DNA from: Dongia_A sp035274225
GTDB lineage: Bacteria > Pseudomonadota > Alphaproteobacteria > Dongiales > Dongiaceae
Assembly (NCBI GenBank): GCA_035274225.1
Contig: DATEOK010000304.1
Location: 1-10,188 of the forward strand
Direction: 5' to 3'
DNA length: 10,188 nt
Position 1 is the first letter of the stretch. Each line of letters starts with the position of its first letter. Positions 6,765 to 10,188 of the stretch are shown in pieces. The notes beneath the pieces are model-generated. The model did not search any database. It was not told the origin of the DNA and was given only the letters and a program-made list of their open reading frames with translations. Position numbers and translations under genes: made by a program.

Positions 6765-7780
6765 CGCGTGGCCTCCGACAGCATGGCATTGAGGCGCGCG
6801 CGCAAAGGCGTCGGTTTCTGCTGGTCGGGCCCGAACACGTCTTCGAACATGGTGTCGACCGGCGGCAGCGCGGACTTGACCGCAGCCTCGAGCGCCGCGT
6901 CCATTTCCGCGGCGACCTCGGCATCGAGTGCATCCAATTCCGCCGCCTTGGCGCCGCGCTCGATCAGCCTTGCTCGCGCTTTGCCCAGCGGGTCGCGGGC
7001 GCGGCCGGCTGCTTCCTCCTCGGCATCGCGATAGGGGCTCTTGTCCATCCGCGCGTGGCCGTAGAAGCGATAGCAGGTGATGGAGAGGAAGCCCGGCTTG
7101 CCGTTGCGCGCGTTGCCGATCATGCGCTCTGCGGTCTCATGCACCAGCTCGACGTCGGTGCCGTCGACAATCGCGCCGTCGAGGCCGAAGGCGCGGGCGC
7201 GCTCGTCGAACGCGATGTTGGCGGTCGCGCGATCGATCCGCGTGCCCATGCCGTACTGGTTGTTGATGCAGACGAACACGACCGGGAGAGACCACAGCGC
7301 AGCGAGGTTCATGCTCTCATAGAGGATGCCCTGCTGCATCGCCCCGTCGCCGAAGAAGGCGACTGAGACGCGGGGCTGTTTCTTGCGCTTGTAGGCGAGG
7401 GCGGCGCCGACCGCGTGGGCGATGCCGCCGCCGACGATGGCATTGGCGCCGAGATGGCCGAGGCCCATGTCGGCGATATGCATCGATCCCCCCTTGCCGC
7501 GGCAATAGCCGTCGGCCTTGCCGGCGATCTCCGCCAGCATGCGCGCCGGCTCGGCCCCGCGCGCCACGAAGATGCCGTGGCCGCGATGGTGGGTGGTGAA
7601 GCTGTCCTGGGTATCCATGGCGCGGACGATCCCGGCGACGCCTTCCTCGCCGATGGAGAGATGCAGCATCGAACCCGCACTCTCCGATCGCACGAACAGC
7701 TCGCTGACCCGCTCCTCCAGCGAGCGGATGCGGCGCATGTCACGATAGAGCGCGTGGAGCAGCTTGTTATCGAGGGTCAT
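6761..7780 (-). CDS. Thiamine-diphosphate dehydrogenase E1 component, alpha subunit (pyruvate/acetoin dehydrogenase type)
   Basis: This is the cofactor-binding half of the E1 enzyme, 339 residues, the normal length for a separate alpha subunit. It carries HRGHG (65-69), GKGGSMH (95-101) and the thiamine-diphosphate motif GDG (144-146) with NN (173-174). The loop YRFYGHARMDKSPYR (237-251) corresponds to the conserved E1-alpha loop with its HxxxD-type pattern. It works as an alpha2beta2 tetramer with the product of the next gene and delivers acyl groups to the E2 lipoyl domain. The ATG overlaps the stop of the upstream FGGY kinase gene by 4 nt (ATGA, 7777-7780), an unusual pairing that ties the complex to sugar or polyol catabolism. 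Pyruvate, acetoin and branched-chain E1-alpha are hard to tell apart by eye. The AcoC-like E2 favours an acetoin-type reaction. Confidence 0.92.
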   Translation of the reverse strand: MTLDNKLLHALYRDMRRIRSLEERVSELFVRSESAGSMLHLSIGEEGVAGIVRAMDTQDSFTTHHRGHGIFVARGAEPARMLAEIAGKADGYCRGKGGSMHIADMGLGHLGANAIVGGGIAHAVGAALAYKRKKQPRVSVAFFGDGAMQQGILYESMNLAALWSLPVVFVCINNQYGMGTRIDRATANIAFDERARAFGLDGAIVDGTDVELVHETAERMIGNARNGKPGFLSITCYRFYGHARMDKSPYRDAEEEAAGRARDPLGKARARLIERGAKAAELDALDAEVAAEMDAALEAAVKSALPPVDTMFEDVFGPDQQKPTPLRARLNAMLSEATR

Positions 7781-9270
7781 TTGGCATCGCGGACCTTCTT
7801 CAGCGCGGCGTAAAGCTCGCGGTATTGCGGATAGAATGCGTCATAGCGCCTGGCGTTGGCGGCGTTCGGCTCGATGGTGCGGGCGGTGCGCACCATCGCC
7901 TTGGCGCCGTCCTCGATGCTGGCGAAGCGCTCGGCGCCATGGGCGGCCAGGATCGCGCAGCCGAGGGCCGGCGCGTCGGCAACTTCGGTCAGCTCCAGCG
8001 GCGCTCCGATGGTGTCGGCGTGGATCTGCAGCCACAGAGGAGAGTGGGTCGCGCCGCCCGCGACCACGATGCGCTTCGGCGTGAAGGCGCTGCCGAAATT
8101 CTCCACGATCAGCTTGGTACCGAGGCAGATGCCCTCGATCACCGCGCGATAGATGTGGGCCGGCGTGTGCTTGAGGGTGAGGCCGGTGATGGCCCCGCGG
8201 GACAGGGCGTCGGTGTACGGCGTGCGGTTGCCCTGGAAATGGTCCAGGACCAGCAAGCCTTCGCAGCCGGGCTCGATCTTCTCGGCTTCCGCGTTCAGCG
8301 CATCGAACGTGGTGTTGGGGGCAAAGTGGCGCTTGAACCAGGCAATCACCGAGCCGGTCGAGGTCTGGCCGCCTTCGATCACTGGCTTGTCCGGATAGAC
8401 CGCGTCCATATAGGTGCCCCAGATGCCGGGGCCGTGCACCTCCTTCGCAGCGATGCCGAGATGCAGGTGCGAGGAGCCGGTGATCAGCGCCATCTCTCCC
8501 GGCTCTGTGACGCCGAGCCCGATCACACCGATGAAGGCGTCGGCGCCGCCTTGCACCACGGGGATGCCGGGCTTGAGGCCGAGATGCTCGGCGGCGGACT
8601 TGCTGAGGGAATCGATCACGTCACCCGGCCGCACGATGGTCGGCGGCCATTTCTGTGCCAGCTCCGCGAGGTTGAGCTTGGCCAGCAGCGACGACGGCAA
8701 TCCGCCTTCGCGGCTTTGGTAGTGCCAGCGCACCGACATGTTGTTGAGCGAGGCGACCCAGCGGCCGGTCAGGCGCCAGTTGATATAGTCCTGGTATTCG
8801 CACACCCGTGCCGCACACTGGAACAGCTCCGGCTGATGGCGTTTCATCCACAGCGATTTCGGGATCATCCACTCGGCGGATACCGGGCCGCGCCCGTCGC
8901 TGTTGATGCGCAGCGCCGGATCGCCGCTGGCCGCCACGTCGGCGGCTTCCGCGGCGGAGCGGACGTCCATCCAGATCATGGCGGGGCGCAGAGGCGCGCC
9001 GTCCTCATCGACCGCAACCACCGAACAGCAGGTCGTGTCCGCGCACAGCGCGATGATCTGATCGGTGGAGACGCCGGCTGCCGCGACGGCGCCGCGCACC
9101 GCTTCGCCGAGGTAGCGCCACCAATCCTGCGGATCCTGCTCGGCCCAGCTCGGCTTCGGGAACTGCGTCTGATAGGCGCTGGCGTGCGAGCCTTTCGGCC
9201 GGCCCTCGGGATCGAACAGGATCGCGCGGATGCTCTCCGTCCCGCCGTCGATGCCGAGGAAATAAGCCAT
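7777..9270 (-). CDS. FGGY-family carbohydrate kinase (kinase 1)
   Basis: This is a 497-residue cytoplasmic kinase that transfers phosphate from ATP to a sugar, ketose or polyol; length and layout are typical of FGGY. The first domain opens with MAYFLGIDGGTESIR, the phosphate-1 motif. QGGADAF holds the likely catalytic Asp (about residue 244), ITGSSHLHLG is the phosphate-2 region, IEGGQTSTGS follows, and VVAGGATHSPLW (from about 402) is the adenosine motif. The substrate cannot be read from sequence; candidates are ketopentoses, deoxyketoses or tetritols. GTG at 9303 would add 11 residues, but the ATG at 9270 has AGGGA (9275-9279) in front and places the glycine motif at the usual N-terminal position. 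It starts 67 nt after kinase 2 ends and overlaps E1-alpha by 4 nt, so kinase and dehydrogenase are almost certainly co-expressed. Confidence 0.92.
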   Translation of the reverse strand: MAYFLGIDGGTESIRAILFDPEGRPKGSHASAYQTQFPKPSWAEQDPQDWWRYLGEAVRGAVAAAGVSTDQIIALCADTTCCSVVAVDEDGAPLRPAMIWMDVRSAAEAADVAASGDPALRINSDGRGPVSAEWMIPKSLWMKRHQPELFQCAARVCEYQDYINWRLTGRWVASLNNMSVRWHYQSREGGLPSSLLAKLNLAELAQKWPPTIVRPGDVIDSLSKSAAEHLGLKPGIPVVQGGADAFIGVIGLGVTEPGEMALITGSSHLHLGIAAKEVHGPGIWGTYMDAVYPDKPVIEGGQTSTGSVIAWFKRHFAPNTTFDALNAEAEKIEPGCEGLLVLDHFQGNRTPYTDALSRGAITGLTLKHTPAHIYRAVIEGICLGTKLIVENFGSAFTPKRIVVAGGATHSPLWLQIHADTIGAPLELTEVADAPALGCAILAAHGAERFASIEDGAKAMVRTARTIEPNAANARRYDAFYPQYRELYAALKKVRDAK

Positions 9271-9274
9271 GCCG

Positions 9275-9279
9275 TCCCT
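9275..9279 (-). promoter_or_regulatory. Ribosome binding site deciding the kinase 1 start
   Basis: AGGGA on the minus strand lies 4 nt before the ATG at 9270. The spacing is slightly short, but no purine-rich site precedes the alternative GTG at 9303. Confidence 0.5.
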
Positions 9280-9337
9280 GACTTTCTTGTCGCTCAACCG
9301 CACTAAAGCACAGGGCCGGCGAAATGCAAAAGCGGCC

Positions 9338-10188
9338 TCAGTTGAAGAACTGCGTCTCCGGTCCGAACAGCCGCTTGGCCCCTGAAAAAGTTCGCCAGCG
9401 CGCGCGATAGAGGCTTAGATCGAGCTTGGGCCGCGTGACCGGCGCCGGCATGTCGACCGGCATGTCGGGATCGACCAGCATCGCGGCGCCAAGGCTGGTG
9501 CCGTGCGTGTCGAGGCTGGGCCGCACCTCGCTCGCGGGGCGCAACGCGGCGAGCGCGGCGATGTAGGTCTCGTTGGCGGCGAACGGGCCTTCGAGCAGGA
9601 TCGGCCCGCGCGCGCTCACCAGATCGAGCGAGAGGTCGGTCATCAGCGCGGCGTAGAGCGCCGCCAACGTGGCGCGCCGCCACGGCAGCGCGTCATTGCC
9701 GTTCGCATCTACGAAGCGTCCGCGCGTGCCGACGAAGTGCCCGCCCTGGTCGGAGAAAGCGGGGAGGGCGAAGCATGGATTGGCGGCAAGCGCAGCGAGG
9801 CCTTCGACCGGCGGCTCCGGATCGTCCGCGGCATCGCCTTTGATGACCTCGTATTCACGGCCGCCCATGAAGCGCGCGCTCGCCACCATGTTGCCCATGG
9901 CATCGACATTGGCCAGGCAATCGAGATGCTCGCCGTTGGCCGGCAGCGCGCCGCCGGCGGTCAGCAGGATGATCCAGGTGCCGCTCGAGGCGACGGTGAA
10001 CGGCTCATCGAGGCGCAACCGCCAGCGCAGGAAGGTGGCGTTGCTGTCATGGATACCGCAGCGGACCCGGCAGTGCGGCGCGAGGCCGGTGCGCTCGGCG
10101 ATCTCCGGCTTGATCGGCCCCAGCACATCGCTCGCCCGGCGCATCGGCGGCATCAGCCGACGCCATCCGGCCTTGTCGACCAGCGGAG
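9338..10188 (-). CDS. FGGY-family carbohydrate kinase, rhamnulokinase-like subgroup (kinase 2, partial, N-terminus outside window)
   Basis: About 283 C-terminal residues of a second sugar kinase enter from the right edge. The frame stays open beyond the internal Met at 10153 to the last base (PLVDKAGWRRLMPP), so that Met is not the start. Visible landmarks are LGPIKPEIAERTGL, CGIHDSNATFL with the probable catalytic Asp, VASSGTW (phosphate-2 region) and GTSLGAAML near the end. Where classical FGGY kinases have a GGG-type adenosine motif, this one reads LEGPFAANETY. That form, with HDSNA, resembles the RhaK/NaCK-like kinases of alphaproteobacteria as I recall them. The substrate may be L-rhamnulose-like or another ketose. 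It ends with FFN and TGA, 67 nt before kinase 1. Two different kinases in one operon suggest two related substrates, or a kinase with a divergent role. It is clearly distinct in sequence from kinase 1 and not a tandem duplicate. Confidence 0.85.
   Translation of the reverse strand, partial: PLVDKAGWRRLMPPMRRASDVLGPIKPEIAERTGLAPHCRVRCGIHDSNATFLRWRLRLDEPFTVASSGTWIILLTAGGALPANGEHLDCLANVDAMGNMVASARFMGGREYEVIKGDAADDPEPPVEGLAALAANPCFALPAFSDQGGHFVGTRGRFVDANGNDALPWRRATLAALYAALMTDLSLDLVSARGPILLEGPFAANETYIAALAALRPASEVRPSLDTHGTSLGAAMLVDPDMPVDMPAPVTRPKLDLSLYRARWRTFSGAKRLFGPETQFFN

Noticed and set aside
5766..7034. Plus-strand open frame of 422 codons opposite the E1 genes
   Set aside because: It crosses two well-supported E1 genes in antisense, and its composition is typical of shadow frames.
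7825..9306. Plus-strand open frame of 493 codons opposite kinase 1
   Set aside because: Although long, it lies wholly over a clear FGGY kinase, and its product lacks recognisable motifs. GC-rich third positions keep this antisense frame open.

Overview
The window reads as chromosomal DNA of a GC-rich alphaproteobacterium, most likely a Bradyrhizobium/Rhodopseudomonas-type member of the Rhizobiales. The evidence is the close resemblance of the left half to the rhizobial frc (fructose ABC uptake) locus, the very GC-rich third codon positions, and a GC-rich intergenic palindromic repeat of the kind common in those genomes. This placement comes from remembered family sequences, not from a search.

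Left half (1-4295) is a sugar-uptake locus. On the minus strand, reading right to left, come a periplasmic binding protein (frcB, 1763-2809), an inner-membrane permease (frcC, 449-1546) and the first 150 codons of an ATPase (frcA, 1-452, cut by the window edge just before its signature motif). Divergently, on the plus strand, lies a ROK-family regulator (3057-4295). The 247-bp gap between them holds a 35-bp near-perfect palindrome (2950-2984). Both of its ends contain a TTGAC -35 element, one pointing each way, so one operator could govern both the transporter and its regulator. A 137-bp palindromic repeat sits between frcB and frcC, where it could lower expression of the permease and ATPase relative to the binding protein.

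The middle (4296-4512) holds a strong hairpin shared by the convergent gene ends and an unrecognised 23-residue single-membrane-span microprotein on the minus strand (4355-4426).

Right half (4513-10188) is a tightly packed minus-strand operon. In transcription order it is: FGGY sugar kinase 2 (partial, enters from the right edge), FGGY sugar kinase 1, E1-alpha and E1-beta of a thiamine-diphosphate 2-oxo-acid/acetoin-type dehydrogenase, and an unusual E2. The last four genes are joined by ATGA, ATGA and TAATG overlaps. The E2 has a lipoyl domain and an E3-binding domain, but an alpha/beta-hydrolase domain replaces the usual acyltransferase domain, as in acetoin-cleaving AcoC proteins. There is no E3 gene in the window. 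The joining of two sugar kinases to an acetoin-type complex is the most interesting part. It suggests a pathway in which a phosphorylated acyloin-like sugar, such as a 1-deoxyketose phosphate, is cleaved to acetyl-CoA plus an aldose phosphate. That is a hypothesis only.

No tRNA, rRNA, CRISPR array, insertion sequence or prophage was seen. No gene-free stretch exceeds 300 bases.
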